From: Eubacterium sp. UBA3720
GTDB taxonomy: Bacteria > Bacillota > Clostridia > Lachnospirales > Lachnospiraceae
DNA: 33,432 nt
Assembly (NCBI GenBank): GCA_002371335.1
Contig: DFHP01000046.1
Location: 1-33,432, forward strand
Direction of reading: 5' to 3'
The translations under genes and the position numbers were made by a program. Below are positions 32,827 to 33,432 of the stretch, piece after piece; positions within the stretch are counted from its first letter, which is position 1; every line of letters begins with the position of its first letter. Under the pieces are notes generated by a model. That model made no database searches and was not told where the DNA came from. It saw nothing but the letters and a program-made list of their open reading frames with translations.

Positions 32827-32866
32827 AGACAAGGCAAATCTGCTTTATCAGGAGGACAGTTTTCAT

Positions 32867-33432
32867 ATGATCTTATCATGTCAGAATATATATAAGTCTT
32901 TTCCGGGAAATGAAGTTCTGAAAGATGTTTCTTTTCATATTGAAGAAAATGAAAAAGCTGCGCTGACCGGCGTCAACGGATCCGGAAAGACGACCATGTT
33001 CAAGATCATCACCGGAGAAATATCCGCAGACAGTGGGAATGTAATAATCCCCAGAGGAAAGACCATAGGCTATCTTGCCCAGCATCAGGATACAGACGGT
33101 GATATGAGTATATATCAGGCTCTCAGGGAGTCCAAAAAAGAGCTTTTTACAATGGAAGAAAAGCTCAGAACGATGGAAAGTAATATGAAGAGTCTTTCCG
33201 GAGAAGAACTTGAAACACTGATGCACTCCTACACGATCCTGATGCATGATTATGAATTAAAGAACGGATACGCCGCGGAAAGTGAGATCATGGGCGTATT
33301 TAAAGGACTCGGTTTTTTACAGGAAGATATGGAACGGAAGGTAAATACTCTCTCCGGCGGACAGAAGACCCGTGTCTCACTGGGACGTCTCCTTCTGACT
33401 CAGCCGGATATCCTTTTGCTCGATGAGCCAAC
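32867..33432 (+). CDS. ABC-F family ATPase (3' end outside window)
   Basis: The only plus-strand gene. The frame runs from ATG 32867 to the window edge, giving 188 codons and most of the first ATP-binding cassette. Walker A is GVNGSGKT (35-42), the signature is LSGGQKTRVSLGRLLL (162-177) and Walker B is DILLLDEPT (181-189). The absence of membrane helices and the signature context fit ABC-F proteins, soluble twin-cassette ATPases that act on the ribosome as translation factors or, in some subgroups, antibiotic-resistance factors. The subgroup cannot be judged without the linker and second cassette. GGAGGA lies about ten bases before the ATG. Confidence 0.9.
   Translation, partial: MILSCQNIYKSFPGNEVLKDVSFHIEENEKAALTGVNGSGKTTMFKIITGEISADSGNVIIPRGKTIGYLAQHQDTDGDMSIYQALRESKKELFTMEEKLRTMESNMKSLSGEELETLMHSYTILMHDYELKNGYAAESEIMGVFKGLGFLQEDMERKVNTLSGGQKTRVSLGRLLLTQPDILLLDEP

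Noticed and set aside
32876..33247. Minus-strand frame opposite the ABC-F gene
   Set aside because: The plus strand has Walker A, signature and Walker B motifs, and the antisense translation has no recognisable features.

Overview
The window reads as the chromosome of a low-to-mid GC Gram-positive anaerobe, most likely a Lachnospiraceae-type clostridium. This is inferred from gene content and order, not from a search. Support comes from strong AGGAGG ribosome sites, an NfnAB electron-bifurcating transhydrogenase, a Rex redox repressor, HI0933/BaiN-type and COG2509 flavoproteins, a COG4100 lyase and a large clostridial PBP2. It is a housekeeping region: no tRNA, rRNA, CRISPR, insertion sequence, prophage or toxin-antitoxin pair was seen. 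All genes but one lie on the minus strand, usually separated by fewer than 30 bases or overlapping by 4 (ATGA), so the region is a few long operons read right to left.

Right end (about 30.3-33.4 kb): rex (probable TTG start) diverges from a truncated ABC-F ATPase gene across a 206-base spacer holding both promoters and a possible Rex operator. A terminator follows rex, then a bifunctional NAD(P)HX repair gene. Next (22.5-30.3 kb) comes an operon with a good promoter: yebC, a UppP-like membrane protein lacking the usual catalytic residues, ftsK/spoIIIE, a zinc-ribbon/TPR/chitobiase-repeat membrane protein, and nfnA-nfnB, ending at a 14-bp-stem terminator.

Middle (about 6.8-22.4 kb): rlmH, a DUF2284 cysteine-rich protein, a PhoH-like ATPase, ybeY, proB, 5-formyl-THF cyclo-ligase, miaB, mutS, mutL, miaA, a COG4100 PLP lyase, an HI0933/BaiN flavoprotein and a COG2509 flavoprotein. 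The theme is rRNA and tRNA maturation plus mismatch repair, with redox enzymes and amino-acid/folate enzymes interleaved. Left end (0-6.7 kb): radC followed by the elongasome set mreB, mreC, mreD, mrdA (PBP2) and rodA, the last cut by the window edge.

No wholly new system was found. The best leads are non-canonical versions of familiar cell-envelope proteins: a UppP homologue with all its key catalytic positions substituted, an MreB with an altered phosphate-2 loop, and a PBP2 with about 240 extra residues between its dimerisation and transpeptidase regions. Several short dyad elements near promoters also deserve a check.
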